Assembly (NCBI RefSeq): GCF_000269985.1
Contig: NC_016109.1
Span: forward strand, 3,782,001 to 3,846,000
Direction: 5' to 3'
Source: Kitasatospora setae KM-6054
Lineage (GTDB): Bacteria; Actinomycetota; Actinomycetes; Streptomycetales; Streptomycetaceae
DNA length: 64,000 nt
The translations under genes were made by a program, and so were the position numbers. The notes under the pieces were generated by a model. That model was not told the DNA's origin. It was given only the letters and a program-made list of their open reading frames with translations, and did not search any database. Positions 38,196 through 46,413 of this stretch are shown in pieces; positions within the stretch are counted from its first letter, which is position 1; the number at the start of each line of letters is the position of its first letter.

Positions 38196-39173
38196 ATGCG
38201 TTCTCTCCCCGCCACCGGCCGCCGGCTTCTCCAGGCGATCAGCACCCGCCACGTCCGCTCGGTCCTGTCCGCCGCCCCGCACACCACGGCCCGGCTGGCC
38301 CCCGCCAAGGCGCTCGCCTCGGGCGCCGCGGTGGTCGCCGCCGGCGCGCTGCTGATCCCGACCGGACAGGCCATCGCGCAGACCGCCCACCCGGGCGACC
38401 GGATCGCCGTCACGGCCACCGCCGAGGGCACCCCCGCCGAGGTCGCCGAGTACCACCTGCCGGAGGCGACCGCGCTGCAGAGCGAGCAGGCCAAGACCGC
38501 CAAGGCCGTGCTGGCCGCCTCGCTGGAGCAGGCCGGCCTGACCCAGGCCCCGGCCGAGGACCAGCACCAGGAGCAGCACCAGGACGAGTCGGCCTCCCGC
38601 GGCGAGGACCGCGCCGAACTGCCGGCCGACGGGCAGCAGCAGGACGAGCAGGCGACCGCCGACCAGGCCGCCGCCGAGCAGCACGCCGCCGACGAGAAGG
38701 CGGCGACCGAGAAGGCCGCGGCCGAGCAGGCCGCCGCCGCTGCCGCCGCCGCGCAGGCGAAGCCGGCCTGGTCCTCGCCCGCGCCGGGCGCCACGATCAG
38801 CAACCCGTACCACAAGACCAACGCGGCGTACGCGGCCGGCTACCACACCGGCACCGACTTCGCGGTCTCGGTCGGCACCCCGGTGCTGGCGGTCGGCGAC
38901 GCGACCGTGGTGTCCTCCGGCTACGCGGGCGCCTACGGCAACCAGGTCGTGCTGAAGCTGTCCGACGGCCGCTTCGCCCAGTACGCGCACCTGTCGCAGC
39001 TCGGTGTGAAGGCCGGGCAGCACGTGGACGCGGGCCAGCAGGTCGGCAAGTCCGGCAACACCGGCAACTCGCACGGCCCGCACCTGCACTTCGAGATCCG
39101 CACCGCCAACCAGTACGCGAAGGTGATCGACCCGGTCGGCTACCTGAAGCAGCACGGCGCGACCAACTTCTGA
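38196..39173 (+). CDS. Secreted M23-family peptidase (LytM-type)
   Basis: A 325-residue exported protein. It has a long basic N-region and hydrophobic segment (about 45-70, ending GQAIAQTA), then a coiled, Gln/Glu/Ala-rich stalk (about 90-190; EQAAAEKAAAE-type heptads). The C-terminal LytM domain has YHTGTDF (zinc ligands His217 and Asp221) and HLHFEIR (His296, His298). All M23 zinc ligands are kept, so it is likely an active peptidoglycan endopeptidase acting in the cell wall. ATG 38196 was preferred; GTG 38178 is an alternative. The coiled-coil stalk suggests regulation by or interaction with a membrane partner. Confidence 0.88.
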   Translation: MRSLPATGRRLLQAISTRHVRSVLSAAPHTTARLAPAKALASGAAVVAAGALLIPTGQAIAQTAHPGDRIAVTATAEGTPAEVAEYHLPEATALQSEQAKTAKAVLAASLEQAGLTQAPAEDQHQEQHQDESASRGEDRAELPADGQQQDEQATADQAAAEQHAADEKAATEKAAAEQAAAAAAAAQAKPAWSSPAPGATISNPYHKTNAAYAAGYHTGTDFAVSVGTPVLAVGDATVVSSGYAGAYGNQVVLKLSDGRFAQYAHLSQLGVKAGQHVDAGQQVGKSGNTGNSHGPHLHFEIRTANQYAKVIDPVGYLKQHGATNF

Positions 39174-39215
39174 TCCGCCGCTCCCCGCACTGCCCCCGTA
39201 CCGCCGCTCAGCCCC

Positions 39216-39246
39216 GAGCCGCCCGCGCCTACCGCGTGGGCGGCTC
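39216..39246. terminator. Hairpin between convergent genes
   Basis: GAGCCGCCC (39216-39224) pairs with GGGCGGCTC (39238-39246). It overlaps the 3' end of the TetR gene. Confidence 0.55.
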
Positions 39247-39837
39247 GATGCGTGCCGCGACCTCCAGGGCGACCTCCAGGGCGGCCTCCATCGCCTCCTC
39301 GACCGTGGTGGGGGGGACCTCGTAGGGGGTGTCGGATTCGCAGGTGTCGGCCTTCAGCAGGAACATCGCCGAGTGCACGGAGGTCAGCGCGACGGTGGCG
39401 CGCAGCCGGTCGCGGAAGGTCGGCTCCGGGCCGTGCAGCAGGCGGATCATCCGGATCATCCGCTCCTTGAACGCCAGCCCGGCCGCGGACTCCCGCAGTG
39501 CGGGCTGGTTCTCGTGGAAGAAGCGCAGCAACGGGGCCCGCTCGCCCATCCCGGCCGCGAACCGGCGCAGCAGCTCCTCGCGCAGCTCGGGCGACCAGGG
39601 CCGGTCCTCGCCGTAGGCGATGGCGTCGTCGAGCGGGGCGGCCATCTTCTCCACGATGCCGCGGACGATGTCGTCCTTGGTCTTGAAGTGGTAGTAGAGG
39701 GCGGCCTTGGTGACGCCGAGCCGGTCGGCGATCTCCCGCAGCGAGGTCTTCTCGTAGCCGTGCTCGGCGAACAGCTCCAGCGCCACGTCGATGATCCGCG
39801 CTCTGGTGTCGCTGCGGGGGCTCTGGGTGGTGGTCAT
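39229..39837 (-). CDS. TetR/AcrR-family repressor
   Basis: A 202-residue regulator. The N-terminal TetR helix-turn-helix is ARIIDVALELFAEHGYEKTSLREIADRLGVTKAALYYHFKTKDDIVRGI, followed by a helical ligand-binding domain of unknown specificity. It is divergent from a DHA2-type multidrug transporter, the usual arrangement for a local repressor. The intergenic region carries a 17-bp inverted repeat (39933-39995) that is the probable operator. ATG 39837 has no strong Shine-Dalgarno sequence. Confidence 0.93.
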   Translation of the reverse strand: MTTTQSPRSDTRARIIDVALELFAEHGYEKTSLREIADRLGVTKAALYYHFKTKDDIVRGIVEKMAAPLDDAIAYGEDRPWSPELREELLRRFAAGMGERAPLLRFFHENQPALRESAAGLAFKERMIRMIRLLHGPEPTFRDRLRATVALTSVHSAMFLLKADTCESDTPYEVPPTTVEEAMEAALEVALEVAARIEPPTR

Positions 39838-39932
39838 CGCTGGCGGCCTGCCTCGGGGAGCGGGGGCGGACGGGTGTCAAGATCCGGTTCTGCTGGCATT
39901 GTCCCTGCCCAGTGGGACTCCGTCGAAACTGG

Positions 39933-39995
39933 CTTGACGACCGGCTAGTGAACAACCTACCGTGCCGGACGGCGATTAACTAGCCGGTCGTCAAG
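39933..39995. promoter_or_regulatory. Paired operator (17-bp perfect inverted repeat) in the TetR/MFS divergent promoter
   Basis: 39933-39949 is the exact reverse complement of 39979-39995; the core reads CTTGACGACCGGCTAGT. The spacer is 29 bp. Each copy includes a TTGACG -35 element. For the plus strand TTGACG is followed after 18 nt by TACCGT (39958-39963), giving the transporter promoter. Repressor binding would cover both -35 elements. Confidence 0.75.
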
Positions 39996-40046
39996 TAAGT
40001 ACCGCCGCGGCACCCCGCGGCACCTGCGCCCCGGGAGAGACGCACC

Positions 40047-41639
40047 ATGACAACCCAGAAGTCAGCGGCGGTTCCGGAGGAACCGGTCGTCGAGCTCGGG
40101 AAGCCCGCCGAGTTCGAGCAGCGCCCGCACCGCGAGATCCGCCTGGTGATGGTCGGCCTGGTCATCACCATGCTGCTCGCCATGCTGGACAACCTGATCG
40201 TGGGCACCGCGATGCCCACCATCGTCGGCGAGCTGCACGGCGCCGAGCACATGTCCTGGGTGGTGACCTCGTACACCCTGGCCACCGCCGCCTCCACCCC
40301 GATCTGGGGCAAGGTCGGCGACCTGTACGGCCGCAAGGGCTCGTTCCTGGTCTCGATCGCGATCTTCCTGCTCGGCTCGGCGCTGTCCGGCCTGTCGCAG
40401 AGCATGACCCAGCTGATCGCCTTCCGCGCCGTCCAGGGCCTGGGCGCCGGCGGCCTGATGGTCGGCGTGATGTCGATCATGGGCGCGCTGGTGCTGCCCC
40501 GCGACCGCGGCAAGTACCAGGGCATGTTCGCCGCCGTGATGGCGCTGGCCACCGTCGGCGGCCCGCTGATCGGCGGCTTCATCACCGACCACCTGAACTG
40601 GCGCTGGACGTTCTACGTCAACCTGCCGCTGGGCGCGATCGCGCTGGCCTTCATCGTCGTCGTGCTGAAGCTGCCGAAGATCCGCTCCAACGCGAAGATC
40701 GACTACTTCGGCGCGCTGCTGCTCACCGTCGGCATCGTCTCGGCCGTGCTGGTCACCACCTGGGGCGGCCACGAGTACGCCTGGGGCTCGAAGCAGATCC
40801 TCGGCCTGGGCACGCTCGGCCTGGCCTCGCTGATCGGCTTCTGCTACGTCGAGCAGCGGGTCGCCGAGCCGATCATCCCGCTCTCGCTGTTCCGCAACCG
40901 GAACTTCACCATGGTCTCGATCATCGGCTTCATCGTCGGCTTCGCGATGTTCGGCGCGGTGACCTTCCTGCCCACCTACCAGCAGATCGTGCAGAACGCC
41001 TCGGCGACCAACTCCGGCCTGCTGCTGATGCCGATGATGTTCGGCATGCTGGTGGTCTCGCTGGTGGTCGGCCAGGCCATCACCAAGACCGGCAAGTACC
41101 GGATCTTCCCGATCATCGGCACCACCGTGATGGCCGGCGGCTCGCTGCTGCTGTCCACCCTCGCGGTGGACACCAAGACCTTCACCTCCTCCTGTTACAT
41201 GGTGGTGCTCGGCGCCGGCATGGGCTTCCTGATGCAGGTCACCATGCTGGTCGCGCAGAACAGCGTGGAGATGAAGGACATGGGCGTCGCCTCGTCCTCC
41301 GCCACCCTGTTCCGCACCATCGGCGGCTCCTTCGGCGTGGCGCTGTTCGGCACGCTCTACATCAACCGGCTCAACGACACCCTGAAGGACGCCGGGATGC
41401 CGGCCGGCGGCGAGTCCACCGGCTCGATGAGCCCGGAGACCCTGAAGCACATGCCGCCCGAGGCGGTCGCGGTGCTCCGGCACGGCATCGCCAACGGCAT
41501 GCACACCGTCTTCCTGTGGGGCACCGTGGTCAGCGTGGTCGCCATCGCCGCCTCGCTGTTCATCCGCGAGGTCAAGCTCCGCGGGGGCGCGGACGCCGCC
41601 GAGGCCAAGGCCGAGGCCGCCCTGGAGGGCGCGGTCTGA
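40047..41639 (+). CDS. DHA2-family (EmrB/QacA) 14-TM drug/proton antiporter
   Basis: A 530-residue membrane transporter with about 14 hydrophobic segments. Motifs are LDNLIVGTAMPTIVGEL (helix 1 motif D1), WGKVGDLYGRKGSF (motif A), AFRAVQGLGAGGLMVGVMSIMG (motif B) and ATVGGPLIGGFITDHLNWRWTFYVNLPLG (motif C plus the conserved NWRW.F.INxP). It exports an unknown toxic compound in exchange for protons. It is divergent from a TetR gene and preceded by GGGAGAGA. Expression is expected to be induced when the TetR protein releases the operator. Confidence 0.93.
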   Translation: MTTQKSAAVPEEPVVELGKPAEFEQRPHREIRLVMVGLVITMLLAMLDNLIVGTAMPTIVGELHGAEHMSWVVTSYTLATAASTPIWGKVGDLYGRKGSFLVSIAIFLLGSALSGLSQSMTQLIAFRAVQGLGAGGLMVGVMSIMGALVLPRDRGKYQGMFAAVMALATVGGPLIGGFITDHLNWRWTFYVNLPLGAIALAFIVVVLKLPKIRSNAKIDYFGALLLTVGIVSAVLVTTWGGHEYAWGSKQILGLGTLGLASLIGFCYVEQRVAEPIIPLSLFRNRNFTMVSIIGFIVGFAMFGAVTFLPTYQQIVQNASATNSGLLLMPMMFGMLVVSLVVGQAITKTGKYRIFPIIGTTVMAGGSLLLSTLAVDTKTFTSSCYMVVLGAGMGFLMQVTMLVAQNSVEMKDMGVASSSATLFRTIGGSFGVALFGTLYINRLNDTLKDAGMPAGGESTGSMSPETLKHMPPEAVAVLRHGIANGMHTVFLWGTVVSVVAIAASLFIREVKLRGGADAAEAKAEAALEGAV

Positions 41640-41657
41640 CGCCGCCCGCCGAGGCGT

Positions 41658-41698
41658 GGAACGGCCCGCCGCCCCTCCCCGGGGCGGCGGACCGTTCC
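41658..41698. terminator. Long hairpin between convergent MFS and mutY
   Basis: CCGCCGCCCC (41666-41675) pairs with GGGGCGGCGG (41681-41690). The stem extends past a one-base mismatch through GGAACGG/CCGTTCC (41658-41664 with 41692-41698). Confidence 0.75.
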
Positions 41699-41706
41699 GC
41701 GTTCCG

Positions 41707-42612
41707 CTACCGCGGCAGCCGGTAGGTGCCCGGGCCGACCGGCTCGACCAGCCCGTCGGCGACCAGCCCGTCCAGCGCCCGGGCCCGCTGCACCGCGTCC
41801 GGCCACACCACGTCCAACTGCCCCTGGGCGACCAGCCCGGTGGCCTCCCGCAGCACCGCCAGCAGCTTGCCGCGCACCTGCCGGTCGGTGCCCTCGTACG
41901 TCTGGCCGCGGCGCGCCGGGCCCTGGTACGGCGGGCGGCCGGCCCGCTGCCAGGCGCAGTCGGCGAGCAGCGGGCAGCCGCCGCACTCCGGGCCGCGGGC
42001 GGTGCAGACCAGGGCGCCCAGCTCCATCACGGCGACCGCCCAGGTGGCCGCCCGCTCGTCGCCGGCCGGCAGCAGCTCCCGCGCGGTGCGGCGCTCGGCG
42101 GCCGTGGTGGCGTTCGCCGGGTACTCGACGCCGGTCACCGCCCGGGCGAACACCCGGCGCACGTTGGTGTCCAGCACCGCGTGCCGCTGCCGGAACGCGA
42201 ACGAGGCGACCGCGGCCGCCGTGTACTCCCCCACCCCCGGCAGCGCCAGCAGCTCCGCGTGGTCGGCCGGCACCTCGCCGCCGTGCCGCTCGGTGATCGC
42301 CACGGCCGCCCCGTGCAGCCGCAGCGCGCGGCGCGGGTAGCCGAGCCGGCCCCACATCCGGACCGCCTCGCCCGGCGCGTCGGCGGCCAGCGCGGCGGGC
42401 GTGGGCCAGCGCTCCAGCCAGGCCGCGTAGGCGGGCAGCACCCGCTTCACCGGCGTCTGCTGGAGCATGAACTCGCTGACCATCACGGCCCACGGCGAGG
42501 CGTCCGGCGCCCGCCAGGGCAGATCGCGGGCGTGGGTCTCGTACCAGCCGATGACGGTCGAGTGCAGCGCCTGGACGGCGCCCGGGGCAAGAGTCGAAGC
42601 AGTGGCAACCAT
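41707..42612 (-). CDS. mutY: A/G-specific adenine glycosylase
   Basis: A 301-residue base-excision repair enzyme removing adenine opposite 8-oxoguanine. It shows LPWRAPDASPWAVMVSEFMLQQTPV (catalytic Glu region), the helix-hairpin-helix LLALPGVGEYTAAAVASFAF, catalytic Asp in AVLDTNVRRVFAR, and a [4Fe-4S] loop with spacing C-X6-C-X2-C-X5-C (CTARGPECGGCPLLADC). The C-terminal part is short, without a complete NUDIX-like 8-oxoG recognition domain, as is common in actinobacteria. ATG 42612. In actinobacteria mutY is commonly found near disA/radA, as here. Confidence 0.94.
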   Translation of the reverse strand: MVATASTLAPGAVQALHSTVIGWYETHARDLPWRAPDASPWAVMVSEFMLQQTPVKRVLPAYAAWLERWPTPAALAADAPGEAVRMWGRLGYPRRALRLHGAAVAITERHGGEVPADHAELLALPGVGEYTAAAVASFAFRQRHAVLDTNVRRVFARAVTGVEYPANATTAAERRTARELLPAGDERAATWAVAVMELGALVCTARGPECGGCPLLADCAWQRAGRPPYQGPARRGQTYEGTDRQVRGKLLAVLREATGLVAQGQLDVVWPDAVQRARALDGLVADGLVEPVGPGTYRLPR

Positions 42613-42648
42613 GGTTCTCTCGATCCTGCCACGACCCGGCCCGCAGGC

Positions 42649-43413
42649 TTAAAGCCCCAGGTCGTCGAGCTCCTTGAGGAGGTCCGCGCGCGGGCTGACC
42701 GGTCCGGCCGGGGCCGCGGCCGGTCGGCCCGGGGCCGGCAGCGACCGGGCGTCGTCGGCGGAGCCGGACCGGCCGGACCGGAGGGCGAGCCCGGCGGGCC
42801 GCCCTGGCCGCCGGTCGCGGAAGATCCAGGCCCCCGCCAGGCCGCCGACCAGCCCGCCGAGGTGGCCCAGCCAGGACACCCCGGGGGTGCCCGGCACGGC
42901 GGCGGTCAGCACGTAGGCGAAGGAGGCGCCCATCACCAGGCCGATCAGCGAGTCGATCAGGTTCCGGTCGAACAGGCCGCGCAGCACCCCGTAGCCGAGG
43001 TAGCCGTAGACCAGGCCGCTCGCGCCGACGGTCACCGTGTCGCCGTCCTGGAACAGCCAGACCGTCATCCCGCTGGTCACCACCAGCAGCGCCGTCAGCC
43101 CGAGGAACTTGCCCACCCCGCGGTAGGCGGCGAGGAAGCCGAACACGAACAGCGGCCCCGAATTGCCTTCCAGGTGCTGCCAGTTGGCGTGCAGGAAGGG
43201 CGCGGTCAGCAGGTACCCGAGGGTGTCCGGGTCGTGCGGGACGATGCCGTGCTGCCTCGCCATGTCGCCGCCCAGCAGCCAGTTCACCAGCTGCGCGGCC
43301 CAGACCAGGCACATGAAGGAGAACATGACGAAGAACGCGCGCCGCGCCTCGGCGATCAGCTGCGCCGGGTCGAGGCCGCCGCCGGTGGGGGCGTGGTCGT
43401 GCGAGGAGGCCAT
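42649..43413 (-). CDS. Rhomboid-family intramembrane serine protease
   Basis: A 254-residue protein with six or more TM segments. Catalytic Ser132 lies in VGASGLVYGYLG, and the partner His lies in WLGHLGGLVGG. The characteristic HANWQHLEGNSGPLFVFG (H-x4-H-x2-N) is in helix 2. The C-terminal about 60 residues are Pro/Ala/Arg-rich and cytoplasmic. Substrates are unknown. ATG 43413 was chosen because TATAGT lies 7 nt upstream (leaderless); an in-frame start eight codons earlier lies within that promoter. It is divergent from the next gene. Confidence 0.88.
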   Translation of the reverse strand: MASSHDHAPTGGGLDPAQLIAEARRAFFVMFSFMCLVWAAQLVNWLLGGDMARQHGIVPHDPDTLGYLLTAPFLHANWQHLEGNSGPLFVFGFLAAYRGVGKFLGLTALLVVTSGMTVWLFQDGDTVTVGASGLVYGYLGYGVLRGLFDRNLIDSLIGLVMGASFAYVLTAAVPGTPGVSWLGHLGGLVGGLAGAWIFRDRRPGRPAGLALRSGRSGSADDARSLPAPGRPAAAPAGPVSPRADLLKELDDLGL

Positions 43414-43420
43414 GAGGGCG

Positions 43421-43450
43421 ACTATAGGGCGACACACCGTCGTGTCGAGT
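43421..43450 (-). promoter_or_regulatory. Rhomboid gene promoter (leaderless)
   Basis: On the minus strand TCGACA is followed after about 17 nt by TATAGT (43426-43421), which ends 7 nt before ATG 43413. Confidence 0.6.
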
Positions 43451-43502
43451 CCCTCTTCCGGCCCAAATGGCGGATCATGTGAAAGAAGTGGTCCCGGTGC
43501 GG

Positions 43503-43540
43503 TGTTGATGCGTCAACAGGTGCACAAGGTCTCGTAGAGT
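43503..43540 (+). promoter_or_regulatory. Leaderless promoter with palindrome TGTTGA-TGCG-TCAACA
   Basis: TAGAGT (43535-43540) ends 6 nt before GTG 43547. A perfect 6-bp inverted repeat (43503-43518) covers the -35 position, so a repressor or activator site is likely. Confidence 0.5.
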
Positions 43541-43546
43541 TTGCGC

Positions 43547-44398
43547 GTGCCCTCTCTGCGCCAGCCCGTCGGACCGCTGCCCGCCTCGATCTACTGGCGG
43601 CGCCGCGTCGTGGTCCTGTCCGCCCTCGCCGTCGTCCTCCTCGTGGTCGGCTGGCTCGCGTTCGGCCCCGGCGGCGACGGCGACAAGCAGAAGAAGGCCG
43701 CCGGCAGCAGCCCGCTGCCCGCGCCCGCGCAGTCCATCACCCCCGGCGCCTCCCCCACCGGCCCCGCGATCACCACCCGGCCCGGCGGCTCCTCCGGCGG
43801 CAGCGGCAGCGGCTCGGCGAGCGGCGGCGCGGGCGGCGAGATCAGCGTCACCGGCGGCGGCTCCTCCTCCGGCGGCTCCAGCGGCGGGAGTTCGGCCGCC
43901 GGCGGCTCCACCGGCGGGACCGGCAGCGGCTCCCGGACCGGCGGCACCGGGGCCTCGCCGGCCGTCAACACCACCGAGGTGATGACGCTGCCGGTCTGCA
44001 CCACCTCGCAGCTGACCCTCGAACTCGCCTCCGCGCAGAACTCGTACGCGGCGAAGGACAAGCCGAAGCTGGCGCTGACCATCCGCAACTCCTCCGGGTC
44101 GGGCTGCCGGATCAACCTCTCCCACGAGTACTCCTTCCTGACCGTCACCTCCAGCGCCAACGAGCGGGTCTGGTCCTCCGCGGACTGCATCGCCGAGCGG
44201 GTCGACGCCTGGGCCCAGATCGCCGGCAACAGCGGCGTCACCGAGACCTTCACCTGGGACCGCGCCCGCTCCAAGCCGCAGTGCGCCACCCCCGACCCGA
44301 ACCCCGCCCAGCCCGGCAACTACCTCGTCCAGGCCGACCTCACCGGCCCGGCCGGCGGGCCGCTCTCCGCCCGGGCGTCGATCCGCCTGGAGGGCTGA
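43547..44398 (+). CDS. Membrane-anchored protein with Gly/Ser-rich linker and Ig-like (DUF4232-type) C-terminal domain
   Basis: A 283-residue protein. It has a short cytoplasmic N-terminus with a Trp/Arg patch (YWRRRVVVLSAL) and one TM helix (about 23-42). A disordered linker very rich in Gly/Ser/Thr follows (about 50-145), then an extracytoplasmic beta-domain with four Cys (LPVCTTSQLTLELASAQNSYAAKDKPKLALTIRNSSGSGCRINLSHEY, ADCIAERV, KPQCATPD). The domain resembles DUF4232/intracellular proteinase inhibitor-like Ig folds. No enzyme motif is seen; a cell-surface binding or scaffolding role is a guess. Confidence 0.7.
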   Translation: MPSLRQPVGPLPASIYWRRRVVVLSALAVVLLVVGWLAFGPGGDGDKQKKAAGSSPLPAPAQSITPGASPTGPAITTRPGGSSGGSGSGSASGGAGGEISVTGGGSSSGGSSGGSSAAGGSTGGTGSGSRTGGTGASPAVNTTEVMTLPVCTTSQLTLELASAQNSYAAKDKPKLALTIRNSSGSGCRINLSHEYSFLTVTSSANERVWSSADCIAERVDAWAQIAGNSGVTETFTWDRARSKPQCATPDPNPAQPGNYLVQADLTGPAGGPLSARASIRLEG

Positions 44399-44417
44399 GC
44401 GGCACCCCTGCCGGGCG

Positions 44418-45674
44418 CTACTCGGTCCAGCTGGTACTGCGCAGGGTGCGGCCCAGGGTGAGCGGGAGCAGGGCGGCGGCGAGGGCCGCGGCGAGCAGGG
44501 TGAGGACGGCGGGGGCGGAGAGCCGGTCGAGCAGCAGGCCCGCGGCCATCGTGCCGAGCGGGACGCCCGCCATCAGGAGGGTCATCGTCCCGGCCATCGC
44601 GCGCCCCCGCATCTCCTCGGGGACCCGCTGGAAGACCAGGACGTCCAGCAGGACCCGCAGGGACGGGACGCCGAGGCAGCCGAAGGCCAGGGCGGCGAAG
44701 ACCAGGACCGGACCGGAGGCCGCCGCGCAGGCGGCGAAGGCGACCGCGGCGGCCCAACCGACCGCCAGCATCAGCCGGCCGGGGCTGAGCAGCCGGTGCA
44801 GGTGCGGGACGAGCAGCGCGCCGAGCAGACCGCCGACGGCCTCGCCGGTGAGGACCAGGCCGGTGCCCGCCTCGGAGGTGCCGTGCTCGCGGAGCAGGAC
44901 CATCACGGCCAGCAGGATCGCCGAGCCGGTGAGGTTGAGCCCGGCGGCGATCAGCACCGCGCCGCGCATCGTCCGGTGGGCGAGCAGGTAGCGCAGGCCG
45001 GCCAGCGCGGCGCCCTTCTCCTTACCCTGCTCCCCCGCCGGGCCGTCCGCCGGCTTGTCCGCCCCGGGGCCGGAGTCGAACCGGACGGCGACGCTCGCGC
45101 CGAGCGCCAGACCCGAGGTCAGGACGGTGGCGAGGAACGGGACCGCGCTGCCGAGGCCGAGCAGGAAGCCGGCCAGCGGCGGCCCGGCGAGCGCGGCGCC
45201 GTTGACCCGCAGTTCGTCCTGCGAGAGGGCCTGGCGGAGCTGTTCGGGCGGGACGACGGCGCGCAGCGCGAGCATCCGGGAGGGGCCGCCGTAGGCCATG
45301 GTGGCGCCGATCACGGCGGCGGCGAACAGCGCGTGCGGGACGGTCAACCAGTCGGCGGCCAGGGCGAGCACGACGCTGAGCGCGGTGAGCAGCCGGACGG
45401 TGTCGGCGGCGATCAGGATCCGCCGCCGGTCGTACCGGTCGGCGACGGTGCCGCCGTGCAGGCCGAACAGCACCGACGCGCCGAACTGGACGGCGCCGAA
45501 CGCCCCGGCCACGGTCGGGGAGCCGGTCATCGCGAGCAGCAGCAGCGGGTACGCGGTGTCGGCGAGGCAGGTGCCGAGCATCGCGGAGGCGGAGCCGGCC
45601 CAGAGGGTCTGGAAGCGGCGGTTGCGGCGCAGCGGCACCGGGGTGGCCGCCGGTTCGGTCGTCGTCGTGGTCAT
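44418..45674 (-). CDS. MFS transporter (MFS_3/EntS-like exporter)
   Basis: A 418-residue, 12-TM transporter: LRRNRRFQTLWAGSASAMLGTCLADTAYPLLLL, FGLHGGTVADRYDRRRILI (motif A), the central cytoplasmic loop (RFDSGPGADKPADGPAGEQGKEKG), GLRYLLAHRTMRG, and the C-terminal FQRVPEEMRGRAMAGTMTLLMAGVPLGTMAAG. The layout matches enterobactin-exporter-like MFS_3 proteins; the substrate is not known. ATG 45674 (MTTTTTEP) is chosen, with upstream ATGs at 45692, 45704 and 45710 as alternatives. It is divergent from an ArsR-type gene across a strong operator-like palindrome. Confidence 0.87.
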   Translation of the reverse strand: MTTTTTEPAATPVPLRRNRRFQTLWAGSASAMLGTCLADTAYPLLLLAMTGSPTVAGAFGAVQFGASVLFGLHGGTVADRYDRRRILIAADTVRLLTALSVVLALAADWLTVPHALFAAAVIGATMAYGGPSRMLALRAVVPPEQLRQALSQDELRVNGAALAGPPLAGFLLGLGSAVPFLATVLTSGLALGASVAVRFDSGPGADKPADGPAGEQGKEKGAALAGLRYLLAHRTMRGAVLIAAGLNLTGSAILLAVMVLLREHGTSEAGTGLVLTGEAVGGLLGALLVPHLHRLLSPGRLMLAVGWAAAVAFAACAAASGPVLVFAALAFGCLGVPSLRVLLDVLVFQRVPEEMRGRAMAGTMTLLMAGVPLGTMAAGLLLDRLSAPAVLTLLAAALAAALLPLTLGRTLRSTSWTE

Positions 45675-45717
45675 CTCTCGTACCCCGTTCATGCTCGCGC
45701 CCATGTTCATGCCTCAG

Positions 45718-45764
45718 CAATCATTCACGATGACGTGAATGATTGCAACAGGGGTAATGATTGC
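45718..45764. promoter_or_regulatory. ArsR-type operator: CAATCATTCAC-N6-GTGAATGATTG plus extra half-site
   Basis: A perfect 11-bp inverted repeat (45718-45728 and 45735-45745) lies between the MFS and ArsR-type genes. AATGATTGC recurs at 45756-45764, giving a second half-site toward the regulator. Such AT-rich imperfect dyads are typical of ArsR/SmtB-fold repressors. Confidence 0.8.
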
Positions 45765-45789
45765 GCGGGCGTTGACGCTATGGCTGAAT

Positions 45790-46413
45790 GTGAACGTGGC
45801 TGATCAGATGAAGGAACGCGAGGTCACCGACGTCGCGACGTTGAAGGCGCTGGCCGATCCGCTGCGGCTGGCCGTGCTCGGCGTGCTGATGAAGCGCGAC
45901 CCGGAGCCGGTGTCGGTGAAGGAGATCGCCGCGGCGCTCGACGAGGCGCCGACCAAGCTCTACCGGCACGTCAAGCAGCTGGAGCAGACCGGGCTGGTGT
46001 ACGTGGCGGAGACCCGGCTGGTCTCCGGGATCGTGGAGAGCCGCTACCGCTCCGCCCAGCAGTCACTGCGGCTGTCCCCGCAGGTCTACGCGGAGGGCGA
46101 CGAGCCGCCGGCCGCGCTGGGGGCGATCCTGGCGGCGATGGACCTGGTGCGCGCGGACTTCCGGCGCGACTTCCTGGCGGGCCGGATCGACCTCACCCCG
46201 GCGGCGCAGGGCAACCCGCACCCCGGCAAGTTCGCGCACGCCACCTTCCGGCTCAGCCCCGAACGGCTGCGGCGGCTGCGCGCCCGGCTGGACGACGCGC
46301 TGGACGAGGTGTTCGCCGAGGGCGACTCCACCGACCCGGACGCCGTCGAGGTGGCGCTGTTCGCGCTGCTGTACGCCGTCCGGCCGCCCGCGGAGGACGG
46401 CGGCCAGGGCTAG
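45790..46413 (+). CDS. ArsR-type winged-helix regulator
   Basis: A 207-residue regulator. It has an N-terminal ArsR-like domain (VATLKALADPLRLAVLGVLMKRDPEPVSVKEIAAALDEAPTKLYRHVKQLEQTGLVYVAETRLVSGIVESRYR) and a C-terminal all-helical domain of about 100 residues (APTAAMDLVRADFRRDFLAG-like). No Cys metal site is present, so it probably senses an organic ligand. It is divergent from the MFS exporter and likely represses it. GTG 45790 fits a leaderless start after TATGGC; GTG 45796 is an alternative. Its stop overlaps that of the convergent disA by 3 bp. Confidence 0.85.
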   Translation: MNVADQMKEREVTDVATLKALADPLRLAVLGVLMKRDPEPVSVKEIAAALDEAPTKLYRHVKQLEQTGLVYVAETRLVSGIVESRYRSAQQSLRLSPQVYAEGDEPPAALGAILAAMDLVRADFRRDFLAGRIDLTPAAQGNPHPGKFAHATFRLSPERLRRLRARLDDALDEVFAEGDSTDPDAVEVALFALLYAVRPPAEDGGQG

